A DNA stretch of 64,000 nucleotides, from contig CM043950.1 of assembly GCA_014529385.2 (NCBI GenBank), positions 76,830,435 through 76,894,434 on the forward strand, given 5' to 3'. Shown here piece by piece: positions 1 to 11,178 of this stretch; the stretch's first letter is position 1, and each line of letters opens with the position of its first letter. The translations under genes were made by a program, and so were the position numbers. The DNA comes from Adiantum capillus-veneris (Eukaryota; Streptophyta; Polypodiopsida; Polypodiales; Pteridaceae). A model generated the notes under the pieces. It searched no databases. It had not been told where the DNA came from and worked only from the letters and a program-made list of their open reading frames with translations.

Positions 1-756
1 CGTTGTATGGAGCTCGAACCTCCCGACCACCCCCGAGCTTCAATTCGCTTGCATGCAGCGTCTCACTCGCACTCGCACTCGCAGAAGAGAGATCGGTGAA
101 TGATCCCCCAAAACGCACCACCCGTCCTTCTATTCTGATTTTTCCTCCAAAAGCATGCGACCTCTCAAAATAGCCGCTTTTCTATTTTTGGCATTCGATC
201 GACTCGACTTGCGCGCCAAGTATACCTGTGAGAACAAGGTAAAAACGTGATCGCGAAGCGATCCGTAAAGGTTAGATTTTTTTGAAACTTTCTTCAGTTG
301 TCTTCAACTGAACATAACTCCCAAACGGAGCCAAAACAGCCCAAGTCCGTCTCACACAATCTTGTTGCCCTCGCTGCGCTCTTCGACGGCTATGTGATGG
401 AAAATTTCCATATCCTCCTGTGATTTGCTGAAAATCAACCTGCAAAACAACATTTTCTACAAAAACAGCAAATCCCACTTTTTCCTTAATCTTTGGCCCT
501 CAACGGGCATCAAAACATCAAAATCTCTAAAGACTCAAAGAACCAAAGTTGTTCCTTATAACGTAGGCTTCAATCGCTTCATACATCACTTTCTCAAAAT
601 CCCACGTTAACACCTTCAAAAATGCCCTAGAAAGTGCCTTCCGGATCAGAAAATTTTATTGAACGGAAACAATCCACACATCCTTCTACATAGTGGACTA
701 ACTTTAAAACGACCAAAACTTCCTAAAAAGACAAAATTTATTGCTAAAACACCTGA
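1..756. other. No recognised gene
   Basis: I find no coding region or repeat family here. The stretch has short reading frames without recognisable motifs and a short CACTCG-type run near base 65. It lies upstream of a truncated copia fragment whose homology to the second family copy at 62 kb begins near base 757, so a breakpoint falls about there. Confidence 0.4.
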
Positions 757-1431
757 AAATCAAGTCCTGTTACATGATGTCACTCTTTACCAAACTGCTG
801 TTGGCTACCTCATTTATGTATGCAACACAAGGCTAGATAATCAGTTTGCAGTCTCACAGGTCAGCAGATTTATGCATAGCCCAGGGTGTAAGCATTGGGA
901 GGCTGTCAAGAGGATTTTCCGCTATGTTAGTTGAACTTTACATCTTGGCTTGTTTAATCCCAAGGGGGATCATTGCCGCCAGACTTACATGCGTTTTCGG
1001 ACTCAGATTGGGCTGGTTATTCTGACACGCAAGTGTCCACAAGTGGTTTTTGTTTCATGCTTGGCAGTTCATGTATATCATGGTTGAGAAAGAAGCAACC
1101 TAGTGTGGCCACTTCGAGTTGTGATGCTGAGTACAAGGCAGTCTTCACAGCTACGGTTGAGTGTGTATGGCTCAGACGCCTTATGGCTGATTTGGGTGTT
1201 GGACAGGACACTGTCAACACTATCTACACTGATAGTCAAAGAGCATTGGCAGTTGGGAGGAACCGAGTTTTTCATGCTTGCACAAATCACATTGAGGTGC
1301 ATTACCACTATGTCAGGGAGAGGCTCTTGGCAAGAGAGATCAGCTTGGCTTATGTGAGGCACAGGACAACCTTGCAGATCTTTGTAGATCTTTTCTGCAA
1401 ATCTTTGGGCTTACTCCCCTCTGTGGACTGA
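757..1431 (+). pseudogene. Ty1/copia pol fragment (end of RT plus RNase H)
   Basis: This is the 3' end of a copia polyprotein. The first part reads through the connection between reverse transcriptase and RNase H (VGYLIYVCNTR, SRFMHSPGCKHWEAVKRI). The second part is copia RNase H, with FSDSDWAGY supplying the acidic metal-binding residues, ATSSCDAEYKA holding the Glu motif, and IYTDSQRAL. A TGA at 932-934 and a frame change near 960 separate the two parts. The minus-strand copy at 61,977-62,830 of the same family carries the same domains. Gag, protease, integrase and most of RT are missing. Nonfunctional. Confidence 0.88.
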
Positions 1432-1506
1432 TCATGTCATCAGGGCATGGCACTTCCCTTTACTCATGTGCCAGCTCTCATTCATCGCATCACTCTAGGG
1501 GGGATT

Positions 1507-1733
1507 TGTTACCATATACATGTGGTAGTGATGTCTGTGAACACACTAGGACCACCGGGGCATTTTTTCCCTCTTTAGGAGGTTTTTTCCCCTGAGCATT
1601 GTATATACACCCATCACTCTAAGCCTATCAATATTTCCATTGCATACTAAGTAACACACTCTCTATTGTGTGCCTTGAGCATCCTTCGTCTTCTCCAAGC
1701 TGTATGTGTTTCTCTGCAATCCTAATTCCAACA
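1507..1733 (+). repeat. 3' LTR of the copia fragment (227 bp)
   Basis: It begins TGTTACCATA and ends AATTCCAACA, giving the TGTT...AACA inverted ends typical of LTRs. It directly follows a purine-rich tract (CTAGGGGGGA, about 1495-1504). The inverted copy at 61,750-61,976 is also exactly 227 bp with the same ends, which fixes both borders. Confidence 0.88.
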
Positions 1734-1943
1734 CTCCCATTGTGATCAATAATGCATAGTGGGGGGATACATGCTATCCTCACTATCAACACAGACCCAT
1801 GGTCGAGCAAGCAAAAGAATGAATAGAATGTGTTGTATCCCCAACAAATGGTAGAAGTATTTAACAAACAATATTATAGCAAACTTTTAGATTGTCACAA
1901 TGAAACTCACAAAATACAAAATAAATTTACATTGTAGTAACCA

Positions 1944-3356
1944 CTACCTATATAGCAGTCTCTGTGAGTCCATTCTATAGTAGTCGATCTTCTTAAGACC
2001 TTGAAACTCAACATCACTATTCCTACCCTCCAAAGACAACTTTAATGGAAACATGAATTTACAAGCCTCTACTATAATCTCTCCATAGTAGAGCTCCAAT
2101 GTAGCTGCTGGAGGAATTGTTAATTTTATCCGGCACATCCACATAGTCAATCGATAGTATCTCAGCACCATCAAGCACTCTTTGTATAGCACCCTCTCTT
2201 TACAACCAACTATAACAATCAAGTTATATAATTTACAGAAATATAATTTATAAAAGAAGCAACTGAAGATAGAAACCAAACTCTTGTTATCTACCTAAGA
2301 AATCTATGGTCACCTGGATTCAATCCGGAAGCCGATCGAGTAATCTTTCTAGACTCCAGCAATGATAACCATAAGATATTACTTTTCATTTTTGCATCAT
2401 GAGGAGCAATTAAATTAAGATTCTCTAATGTCGCCCAAATCTCTTGGCCCCATTTCAAACTCATAACTTTATCAAACCACTCTTTACCATGTTGAGGATC
2501 AATAATATTCAAAATCTTCCACAAAACTTTCATAAAAAAAGGCACTTAAAGACAAACAATACAACCTAGCCAAAAGAACCATACCTTTCCAACACGATCC
2601 CCATATTTAGTGTACAATTCTCCGATTATGTGTTTCTCTTCTTGTTTCAGATCCTATGTTGATAGAGTATCTTTCTTGATCTCTATCTTACTATGGAGCT
2701 CCTTTGACGTTTGAACCTTTCAATAAGTATTCAATAAAAACATTAAAATCACAAAGCAATCAGATTTAAACTCAAGAATGTAGTGCACTAACATCAAATA
2801 ATAGACGATCACGATATCTCCATGTAAGAGGATGCCAAGGATCTTCCCCTTTTGTTCATCTTTTTCGAAGAGTGTCAAATGAGTTTCTAATCTGCTTCTG
2901 GTAGTGAACGGAGATAATCTTCATGATTGGCCGTGCAAATATTTGAGCAATTGACAAGTTCATCTCTCAAGTGAGAGGTAACCAAAGTATGTGTGTTCAT
3001 GCTATAGAAATAAATATATAAAATTTTTAACAAGGGCCAAAATAATATAGATACGTCAAACAATGCACTTGATTTAGCATTTTACTTACAAGTTTGTTCT
3101 CTGAAGACTAGTCAAAAATGCAATCTTTGACAGCTTTGTAGCATCAATGATCGTACACAAAACTCTACATTGCCTCTCTTTGTTTGTAGAGTACATTTCA
3201 TTAATGGCTTCTCGCCAAGAAACAGTTCCCTTCCCACACATAGAACGTTTTTTGGGTAAGAGATTCAAATTGTGGATGTGCAACCACCTCTTCTTCAAAC
3301 TCTAAATTGACTTGTTTCCATATTGGATCCCACCCATCCATAACAGCATCTTACAA
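1944..3356 (-). pseudogene. Unrecognised multi-exon gene remnant
   Basis: Several blocks read like spliced coding sequence on the minus strand. One block near 3,356-3,100 contains WDPIWKQVNLEFEEE and, a little later, FYVWEGN and TKLSKIAFLTSLQ, ending at a good GTAAGT donor near 3,091. A second block at 2,545-2,314 (VLWKILNIIDPQHGKEWF) ends at a CCAG/GTGA donor. A third begins after a TTATAG acceptor at about 2,209. The third block can be read in two frames, one containing ILSIDYVDVPDKINNSS, and stops interrupt the others. I do not recognise the family. It may be the downstream part of the SWIM-finger gene at 3,810-4,262, a captured host gene, or part of an old transposon. Confidence 0.35.
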
Positions 3357-3809
3357 AAAATAGACATATGTTTACTTATGATCATCAAAGAAATGAACAA
3401 AGGTAAAAATAAGAAAGCATACCTGTGACTAAAGTTTCTTCCATTTGACATGTAGACAATGACACTATAAACCTCAACAACACCGACACTCTACAACCAA
3501 CATTGGCAATAAATCACAACACTCTCTTATGCGCACACACACACACACACAGTCAGATGGACAAGTATACACATAAATCATTTTGCACCGAGATTAATGC
3601 TAACAAAGGGAGAGATAGAATGACTATTAAACCAAGTTAATCCAAAACATCTTGCCAGTGGTCCAATACCAAATTCAACTTTGCTAGATTCAACACATGG
3701 TGGAAAAAGTGTCACAAAGTTATCCAAACACGGGGCTTTACTCTAGGTTGGGATATGTGTGTTCACGGCAGCTAAGAGAATTCTAGATATCTACTTTGCC
3801 TAGCACATG

Positions 3810-4262
3810 CTAATGTATGAACATGTTTTCATCTTGGCTCAATCCAAGAACTCTCAATAATATGAAGTATAAGTGCAAGCCAAATTTCTTATTGGCCTCT
3901 TTGTAGGTGAACTTGGGGCATGTACAGTAGGGCTCATCCTTGATGTGCACCTCATACACCACCACATGTCCATCTCCTGCATGAGACTCCACCTTGAAGA
4001 CTTCATGTAAATTGTCTACAATGGATTTCTCTTCAATAACCTTAGGCTGTGAACAAAGAGCCAAACCAATTTTCTTTACTGCCTCCTCCAAAATGGAAGT
4101 AAGAAATTTGACTCTTATGCCATTTCTTAGTATTGAGCCACTACTACCTGCTTTTCTTGAAGCGATAGAGGAGTCACCTCCATCCCTAGGAGGAATCCGC
4201 ATTGTTGTTGCACAACCATTTTCTCTTTTCCAATTGTCTCCACCTTGGGGGGTTCACTATGT
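3810..4262 (-). pseudogene. SWIM-type zinc finger gene fragment
   Basis: The reading frame ends in CTCPKFTYKEANKKFGLHLY followed by FILLRVLGL. The C-x-C, then a spacer, then x-x-H followed by a hydrophobic helix matches a SWIM zinc finger (CxCx(n)CxH). The third ligand is Gly instead of Cys in FGLH, which would damage metal binding. SWIM fingers occur in MULE transposases and in ubiquitin-ligase and kinase proteins, and I cannot tell which this is. A TAG follows MFIH at the 3' end and no clear start is visible. The region continues toward the multi-exon remnant on the same strand, so both may be one decayed gene. Confidence 0.5.
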
Positions 4263-4746
4263 GTAAAACTACCATATCACGTGCGTTCAAGACATGTTTG
4301 TAAAACCCCTTATCTGTGAATTTTGTTAGGAATAAAATGTACTCTTTTCTTTTAAAATCTGTAAGTTTTTTTCAAATTTGAAAAAATAATACCCTTTTGT
4401 ATATATATTTCTGTAAGTTTCAAGAACTTTAAATACCCTTCTATTGAACTCACGTGATAGGTTACATTTTTATTAGGTGACCTACCCGGGGTCTCTACTT
4501 TAAATCATCCGTCAAAATCAATATCTCAACTTCTTCATCTGTAAAATTTGTTCCTAGATCTACCGAACAAATTGTTGGTGGAGGAGCCAGTCTTGGATCT
4601 ATGTTATGATCCACCAATAACAATGAACCATTGCCTAAATAATCCATTTTGATGTTTTCTATATCCCTCAAAAGAAGGTGCAAGAGTCCCTTTTCTACAT
4701 GCCACTATATTTTGCCCACATTGTTTTCCACCACTGGGGGTGCCAC

Positions 4747-4852
4747 TACATGTTACATGGTGGTGCAACTAAAGTTGGTCGATGCTAGGGATAGTACATG
4801 TTACATGGTGGTGCAACTAAAGTTAGTCGATGCTAAAGTTGGTTGATGCTAG
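4747..4852. repeat. 48-bp tandem duplication
   Basis: TACATGTTACATGGTGGTGC recurs at 4747 and 4795 (period 48). A partial third copy of the GTTGGTTGATGCTAGGGA end follows near 4836. Confidence 0.85.
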
Positions 4853-5393
4853 GGAGAGTGCAATGCAATAATTTTTGGACCCTGTAGGGAATTCCAAAGT
4901 GATTGAGCAGTTGTGGAGATTGAGAGCATGCAAGCAACAGTGGATATGTATGCTTCATGCGGTTTTCAGATCCAGAATTCTTTGCTATGGTGCTTGAAAG
5001 AGGTGGAATCTTGAATTGTGCAAAGTGTCAAATGGGAGTGCCAAAGGTGGTCCTCAATATGATTTATAGATTGGTATAGATGGCTCCACAAATAAAGCTA
5101 TGGTGTAAAAGTTATGGCAGTTTAAAGTTCAAAGTGGTGCTTGAGTGCCTCGATAGATGTGCCACTCTGGGGTTTTTGCAGCCTCACTAGGGTTTTTATG
5201 AGAATTATCCGGTGTCGTGCAGCTTCGCTCTCATGCTAAGAAATATGCCAAGAAGATGTACATCAAGCTTATTGAAAGACTACTTGATTAATGGTCAGTG
5301 ATGAGGGCTTGTTCGTAGGCCAAGATTAATTATAAATGTATGCCAGATACGGCTTTAAAGGGCCAACTGATGCCTTAATGATGCCAAAAATGA
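4853..5393. other. Non-coding, possible older PPR debris
   Basis: I see no intact gene. One short stretch near 4,935-4,965 reads ATVDMYASCG on the plus strand, which resembles the VDMYAKCG signature of plant PPR proteins. It fits the better PPR remnants just downstream but is too short to stand alone. Confidence 0.3.
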
Positions 5394-5725
5394 GTATGAT
5401 TAGAGTGATCACAAATGGGATATTATGAACTAAAACTGCAGTGCTTGAAGTGCTCTACCAGCCTGTCTTTACGGCTCGTCGATTGGAGCTACGGTGAAGA
5501 AGTTATGGCAGTTTAAAGTTTAAGTCGATTGTAGATCCATACCAAATTGAGAAAAAGAAGTATGATTAGAGTGATCACATATGGGATATTATGACCTAAA
5601 AATGCAGTGCTTGAAGTGCTCTACTGGCCTGTCTTTACGGCTCGTCGATTCGAGCTACGGTGAAGAAGTTATGGCAGTTTAAAGTTCAAGTCGATTGCAG
5701 ATCCGTACCGGATTGGGCAACTGCA
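5394..5725. repeat. 166-bp direct tandem repeat, two copies
   Basis: GTATGATTAGAGTGATCACA starts at 5394 and again at 5560. The two units share about 90 percent of bases by eye, including CTGTCTTTACGGCTCGTCGA and GAAGTTATGGCAGTTTAAAG. An extra copy of the GTTATGGCAGTTTAAAGTT end occurs at about 5109, so the array was once larger or rearranged. Confidence 0.85.
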
Positions 5726-5939
5726 GCTGAGGTGACATAATTGAAATGAATACACGGGCCTGAAGCGCTCCCTTCGTGGAGTGCGTCGGTATTTTCAGAT
5801 CAGTGATCGGAGTCCCGGTCGCCAAGATATTAGCCATTATAGATTCACCGGGGGACGGTCCATACCAGTTTGGCCAAGTTTCGGAACGTCATGCATTAAT
5901 TCTTGGTTGAAATGTTGCGCCTGACAAAAATCTCATATA

Positions 5940-6085
5940 TTGAAGAGTTACTGATAGCAGGAAATGTCCAACACGGTTATGGCTTAAGCAAATACAAACT
6001 CGGGTCTCTCTCAAAATGAAATTACCTATACTAGCATCTTGAAGGTTGTGTCGCGGGAAAATGTCGACATGGCTGCGACTTGCAA
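5940..6085 (+). pseudogene. PPR gene remnant, left of the transposon
   Basis: Plus-strand pieces read IAGNVQHGYG and, after a frame change, GLSQNEITYTSILKV. These match the PPR-protein pattern ending one repeat and starting the next (IAGYVQHG, then PNEVTYTSILKAC). The remnant is cut at 6085 by the DNA transposon, and the matching downstream PPR sequence reappears at 15,796. PPR proteins bind organellar RNA, but this copy is frame-shifted and interrupted. Confidence 0.62.
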
Positions 6086-6118
6086 CATTAGGAAAAATAT
6101 GGACTCTCCTTGGGCCTT
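6086..6118 (+). repeat. Left TIR (33 bp)
   Basis: It starts CATTAGGAAAAATATGGACT and runs to TTGGGCCTT. It pairs with the reverse complement of 15,763-15,795 with three mismatches. The MITE at 48,089 has a related terminus beginning CATTAGGAAAA, which supports the outer border. Confidence 0.8.
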
Positions 6119-6419
6119 TTTGATTAGTGAAGGCTTAAGGGAGAACCAATGAGAAGGCTCTTGGGATATCACCTAGAGGGGGAGGAATGGTAGGGGTGCA
6201 GCCTAATTGTCTCCCTCTTCAATGCTTGGTTCTTAGAGAGAGGTGGGAGGTATGCTTGGGGGGGGGGGATAGGAGGAGAGAGGTGTCATAAAAGAGAGAG
6301 GGACCCCCCCAAAAAAAACGCGCATGCTTAAAAACCCAAAAAATTGAAAATTTTTCAAAAGTTCCAAAGTTGACCCATTTGCCTCCAAAACTGCCCCAAA
6401 ACATAAACTAACTTAAAAA

Positions 6420-6795
6420 AGTCAATTTTTGCCCCCAAAATCCACTTTTCTCTCTCTCCCTCATTACTTTTGTCTCCCACACTCTCCCTCTTCTCCCTCC
6501 TACCATTCTGTCTCTACAGTCAAGGCAGCCATAGCCAAAAGCTTTCCATCACTCTCTTCCTCTCTCTCCATAGCTCCCCCTTCTCTCACACCTCCATCAA
6601 CCCTCTACAGTCCCACACTGCATAGCCCACAGCTCCACTATCCTCTCTACCTCTCACTCCTCTCTTTCTCTATCTCCACTGTCAAAGCCACCATAGCCAC
6701 CATAGGCAGCTCACCTCACCCTCCCCTCAGCTCCTCATTCTCTCTCCATAGTACTCAACTCTTTCAAATCCCTTCCTAAGCCCAACTTCCCAAGC
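6420..6795 (+). promoter_or_regulatory. CT-rich leader and promoter region of the plus-strand gene set
   Basis: The stretch is strongly pyrimidine-rich (CTCTCTCTCCCTC, TCTCTACAGTCAAGGC) and lies between the left TIR and the first plus-strand ATG at 6796. The phrase TCAAGGCAGCCATAGCC is echoed near 6,680 as TCAAAGCCACCATAGCC. CT-rich leaders are common in plant 5' UTRs. I see no clear TATA box. It is an inferred 5' UTR rather than a proven one. Confidence 0.35.
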
Positions 6796-7984
6796 ATGTC
6801 CACGCATAGACGGCCCAAACCAGAGATAGAGGAGATTGTGTTGCACAACACAAAAGACTCAGAGGAGGTATGGATGCCACAAGTGTTCAAGAAGGGTGCA
6901 TGGATCTACATGAAACCGTCACGTGCTGAACCTCATCGCGTACGGTGTCGAGGCGTATTGGAACGTCGATGGAAGGGCCGGCTATTGACATTCAAAGAAA
7001 CAAAGTCCGGAATGGTGGCCATCGTGCAACACGTCTACAGAGCAGCTGAGCTCCACCTCAAGAGATCTTCTACTCAATTTGCACCTCATTGTAAGTTTTC
7101 ATGGTTTAGCTATCCCATGCATATGTCATGTTTACGTTTATGTGATCATTATGTTTAACTAAGGAAATTTGTAAAGATGTTTTTCCATCCAGCTTAGTTG
7201 AGGAGCAGCTCTTGAGTGCCTCTCAGGCACGTTCATGGTTGTGCATGCTCACATTGGGGAGCTTATGTTTCCTAATGTTTCATCGAAAAAACTTACCGAG
7301 CAGCGAATATTCATGTACTCCCACAAGTACGTGGTGCCGAAGTCAAGCCAAAGCTATGGTAGGTTAGAAGCCGTGGAGACACCCTCATTGCAGAGTGCAG
7401 AATGGCCAACTCCAGACCATTGGGCTTTGCTTTCTTTCAAGCGCAAGGTACTGCAAGATTTCCAAGGGTCCCTAAAGTTTGGTAAGGCAACCAAATTGGC
7501 GGGTCTCAGTTGGCATTGTCCCATTCATTTGTTTGTGCATGCATTCCGCTCTCTACCGATTGTAGAAACACCAACAATGTTTGTTTGCAAAGAAGTTGAC
7601 ATAGATGCAATGGACACCATTCTAGGTGTCAATTGGGGCTATGTTGATGGTTTGCATGATGGTGACCGTTATAAGTGCAATGTGTCCCCCACATAGCTTT
7701 GCCTTCGGTATTTGAAAGCAAAGTGCACCTTGTATGCACGGTTTAGCTATGAGAGGTGGATGCACAAACGTGGCAAATGGATACCCTTGCAGCTGACAGC
7801 CAAAGAGATTCAATCCTTTGAAATTTGTGTCCGCATGCCCAATAACGAGGTGGAGGTGGTTGCAATGAATCCACATTGGACTCTTGCCAATCTTCTGGAA
7901 CACTTTGTCACAATGGGATTCGAGGATGTCGGTAATGCAAGTTTCAAACTAGAACAACGCAAGGTCTGCTTTGTGATTCCTTAG
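6796..7984 (+). pseudogene. Transposon plus-strand ORF 1, unknown protein
   Basis: The frame opens at ATG 6796 (MSTHRRPKPEIEEIV) and runs 98 codons to a GTAAGT donor at 7,091. Coding resumes by about 7,205 in a frame that runs to 7,984 with a single TAG at 7,694-7,696. The continuation is rich in charged and aromatic residues (GVNWGYVDGLHDGDRYK, RGKWIPLQLTAKEIQ, LLEHFVTMGFEDVGN). Splicing the obvious donor to nearby acceptors gives a stop or the wrong frame, so the junction is unclear or damaged. I recognise no domain and no membrane segment. Its position just inside the TIR, converging on the transposase, suggests an accessory protein of the element, but this is inference. Confidence 0.5.
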
Positions 7985-8364
7985 CTACCTTTTCTTATTT
8001 TTTGTGGGTTTTTGTATTTTGATTGCCCATTTTTGGTTGTATAGATTGGAAGGCGGATGGAGGCAACTATGCTTGTTTACAAAGATTGGGCTACAGACGA
8101 AATCATCTTGTCTAAGTGAATTGGCTTGTAACTTTAATCGTTTATATATTGGATATTTTATTAAGGATTTTGAAAAGTTTTAAGGCGTTGAACTTGATTT
8201 TGCACTTGCGTTTTAAGGTGGTGTAAATTTATTTTTTAAATCCATATTTTTCATTTTTTTTGAGATAGAATATTTCTATATAAGGAGGGCCACCTCCTCA
8301 TTTCACCATTTTCATCCCAGCATTGCAAAGAGACCTAGCATACCCAATCACGCAAAGAGAAGAC
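7985..8364 (+). promoter_or_regulatory. Spacer with TATA box before plus-strand ORF 2
   Basis: This AT-rich spacer separates ORF 1 from ORF 2. TATATAA lies at 8,277-8,283, about 80 bp before the ATG at 8,365, followed by GGAGGGCCACC. It is a plausible core promoter giving ORF 2 its own transcript. No other gene is visible in the spacer. Confidence 0.45.
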
Positions 8365-9926
8365 ATGGCTGCTACTAGTGCTTTAGATGCATTCCTTACT
8401 GAGGTTGGGCATGCAAATCGCCCTGAGCTTCAAGCATTTTTCACAACCCAACCCGATTTGGAAACCACCTTGACCCTCCACTCTCAATCTCTTGAGCACA
8501 TTACTTCATACATTTCCACGTGCATGGGGAGATTCATTGTTGAGTTACCAAACCGACCAGGGCAATGGGTCCCTGAAGGCCTTCTCCACCACATCTACCA
8601 AGGGGACAGGCCATTTCATCAGCGGCTTGCACGCTTTGCCACCATAGCACAACCCGCCGGACAATATGTGCGGCTTAAAGCTGATGATGTGCGAGCAATG
8701 CGTAAGGGAAGGATCGGAAACACTTTTTTCTCTGTTTAGGCCATAATGATCTTCCTCCTTCACGAGTGCCCAGTAGGCCCTGACGTAGTGCTACCTCACT
8801 TGCAGATCGGCGGGGTATTGGCTGATGTGAAGGACCCCAAGCCCGCGGCCATTGACTCATCCGCAGAGGAGAGGACGCTTGCCTTGACCTACCCTGTAGG
8901 GATTCAAGGCCTCTTGGAGGCCTCTCCATCAGTCGGTTCATCCTCGGGACCGACAGAAGGAACCACCACTCGGGATGCCATCCCTGAGGTAGAGATTACC
9001 CGCTTCTCCTCCATTGTGGTGGGTGGGGAGGAGTTTGTGTTTATGCAAGATCTGGAGAAATCCTTTGAGCTTCGCATGGATGAGTGTTTCGCCATCCTCG
9101 ATGCCCATGGAAAGTTTGAGCTTGATACCACCACCTCCCATGACGATGATCTCCTACTTCCCATGGGGAATACTTTGGCGGACACAGTAGCGATCGCACA
9201 AGCCGAGGTGGCAGCGGCCGATCAGGCCAAGGTCTCTGAGGAGGAGTTTGTGGCCGTGCAAGCCATGTGTTTGGCTAAACGCGCAAGAGTGGATTAACCA
9301 CCACCTGCTGCAACACCTGTTTTGCTTGATCCAAAGGGAAAGTCAAGCGTGGATCTTTACTTGCACCCGGATGCCGTTGAGGAGGGTCGTAGACAAGAGG
9401 TATAGATGCTCACTTAAATTTGATTGTTACAAATGATTTTGTTAATGTTATATCATAATTCTGTGCCATATCTCAGAAAACCTATGTTCTGCAGGATGTT
9501 CTGGAGGTTGACGCCTGGGCGCAACGGTCAAGGGGGAGGAGGACGTCGTTCGGACCTCAAGAGGCACTTCCTCACTACCTCGGCACACTTCCCACTGGTG
9601 TCGTGGTGTTTGTCCATGCCGACTACTCTCCTAATGGTCGCTACAACATTTTTGCTCTCCGTTCACTCTCCAAGGCGTTGTGTTTAACAACACTTTCCCA
9701 AACGGCCAACCTTGTAGTGCTTGTAAAGAAAGATTTTGCAATATCCACTTTCGGTGTAAACTTTCGCGGGCGCCTTATTGCCCATGTCGGCATGAACCAA
9801 GATGTAGGGGTTAATGACACCCAAGAAATCACAACCACTTTACTTAACAGGGAGCCACCCCAAAAGGCCAAGCGCCGGAAAATTGTAATTAGAAAGATCC
9901 TAAATCAAAAGCTGGATATCATGTAA
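8365..9926 (+). pseudogene. Transposon plus-strand ORF 2, unknown protein with basic C-terminus
   Basis: ATG 8,365 (MAATSALDAFLTEVG) opens one frame that reads to 9,399 apart from TAG at 8,737-8,739 and TAA at 9,295-9,297. A 95-bp intron with GTATAG and CTGCAG borders (9,400-9,494) then joins in phase to a second exon ending at 9,926. Without the two stops the product is about 490 residues. The middle is acidic and Ala/Glu-rich (IAQAEVAAADQAKVSEEEF). Exon 2 contains TGVVVFVHADYSPNGRYN, and the end is strongly basic (KAKRRKIVIRKILNQK), like a nuclear localisation signal. I recognise no family, and no kelch repeats are visible. It may be a DNA-binding or transposition partner, which is inference only. 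Confidence 0.55.
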
Positions 9927-10160
9927 AGCATTGATTTATTTAATGAAACTACTTTTTGTTGTCTATTACTCTCTTTCTTGCAAGGTTTTGAATTTCTTGT
10001 ATGTTGGTCTTCCATTTTGTATGAGAAGCACCATAATTTTTTCTATGACTACTAAAGGGTTTGGCAGGCATTAAAATTTAAAAAATGTATACTTTGTTAT
10101 TTCTAGGCTTCCAAAGTTATGTATGTGCCTAGTAAAGGGCTTGGAAGTGCCTAAACAATG

Positions 10161-10230
10161 CTGCCACAAGGGCGCGCATCAGGGCTTTCCATCAGCAGGT
10201 GAAGTGTGCAAATGCGTGCCCTTGTGGCAG
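10161..10230. repeat. Hairpin 1 in the central spacer
   Basis: The arm CTGCCACAAGGGCGCGCAT (10,161-10,179) pairs with 10,212-10,230 at 18 of 19 positions around a 32-nt loop. The same arm is used in hairpin 2. It could act as a transcript end or processing signal, a protein-binding site or an old inserted repeat. Confidence 0.85.
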
Positions 10231-10250
10231 ATGAATTTGGACACATCTAA

Positions 10251-10590
10251 GAGCATACCCAAGTACAAAACAGAGTTTCAAGGCATTAATACCCAGTTAC
10301 AAAAGAGAAACACATGGATACCCAGGTAACCTAAAGCCCATATTGCCCCAGATACCTAAAGATGTATTAACAAACCACAAAACTGTGGAAATATCTAAAT
10401 CCTTCTTGGAGAATAGGAGCATATCCAGTTACAAAATAGAGTGAGAAGACAATAATACCCAGCTGCAAATTAGGAAGACATGGATACCCAGGTAACCTTA
10501 AGCCCATCTTGCCCCAGATACCTAAAGTTGTATTAACAAACCACAAGAGTAAACTTTGTGGCAATATCTAAGCCCTTTCTGGAGTTTAGG
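10251..10590. repeat. 166-bp tandem duplication
   Basis: GAGCATACCCAAGTACAAAA at 10,251 recurs in diverged form at 10,417. ATGGATACCCAGGTAACCT and TTGCCCCAGATACCTAAAG occur in both units. It lies between the two hairpins. Confidence 0.82.
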
Positions 10591-10724
10591 ACTGACATGG
10601 ACTAAGAGGGGATGAATTACAGTAGCATCTATGCTAATTGAAGCATTGAAGCAAAAAGAACATACTTATTGCTTGTCAAAATTGTCCGGAAACCACTGGA
10701 GAGTGTCAGCAAAGCACTAGGAAA

Positions 10725-10798
10725 GGTTGCCACAAGGGCGCGCATTATGTCCATCCATAGGCCTCTGGATGCCCCAAATGCGCGCCCTTGTGGCAGCC
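10725..10798. repeat. Hairpin 2 in the central spacer
   Basis: The 22-nt arm at 10,725-10,746 (core TTGCCACAAGGGCGCGCATT) pairs with 10,777-10,798 at 21 of 22 positions around a 30-nt loop. The arm core is the same sequence as in hairpin 1, but the loops differ. The motif is therefore present four times as two inverted pairs. Confidence 0.87.
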
Positions 10799-11178
10799 AA
10801 CTTGGGGGCATTCCAAGCCATTTTGAACACTTTGTAGATGTTTTTGCCATGCAATAGTGAGTCACATAGCATGGATACATCAGGAAGTGCCTGCCCTACT
10901 TAGCCAAGGTGCTAAACGTAGGCAATTTTTCACAATAACAAGCTAATGGCTACATACATACAATAGAAGGTAGACAAAACTTGAACCACTGCTACATTGC
11001 ATGGTGCATAATTAAAACAATACATTGTGCACTGGGGTATACAATAAAAGACGCTTATATTCAAATTCTTCCCAATACAATGCACAGAATGGGATATTGA
11101 ACCAAAAGACGCTTGTATTCAAATTCTTCCCAATCTTGGAGTTCCGTAAATACAAAAAGGTTGATGCCTAATTACAAG

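Larger units (their letters stand above)
9927..11178. other. Central spacer between converging gene sets
   Basis: No coding sequence is visible. The spacer holds two hairpins with shared arms and a 166-bp tandem duplication (listed separately). The phrase AAAGACGCTTGTATTCAAAT also occurs twice (near 11,049 and 11,106). It receives the 3' ends of both gene sets. Confidence 0.6.

Noticed and set aside
6429-6779. Ser/Pro-rich protein upstream of ORF 1
   Set aside because: It is a translation of the CT-rich leader, with low complexity and no motif.
8365-9926. ORF 2 as a RAG2 homologue
   Set aside because: The convergent layout is suggestive, but no kelch repeats or PHD-like cysteines are visible.
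10161-10798. Hairpins as animal-type histone mRNA stem-loops
   Set aside because: The arms are longer and unrelated in sequence, and the hairpins lie 380 bp or more past the stop codon.
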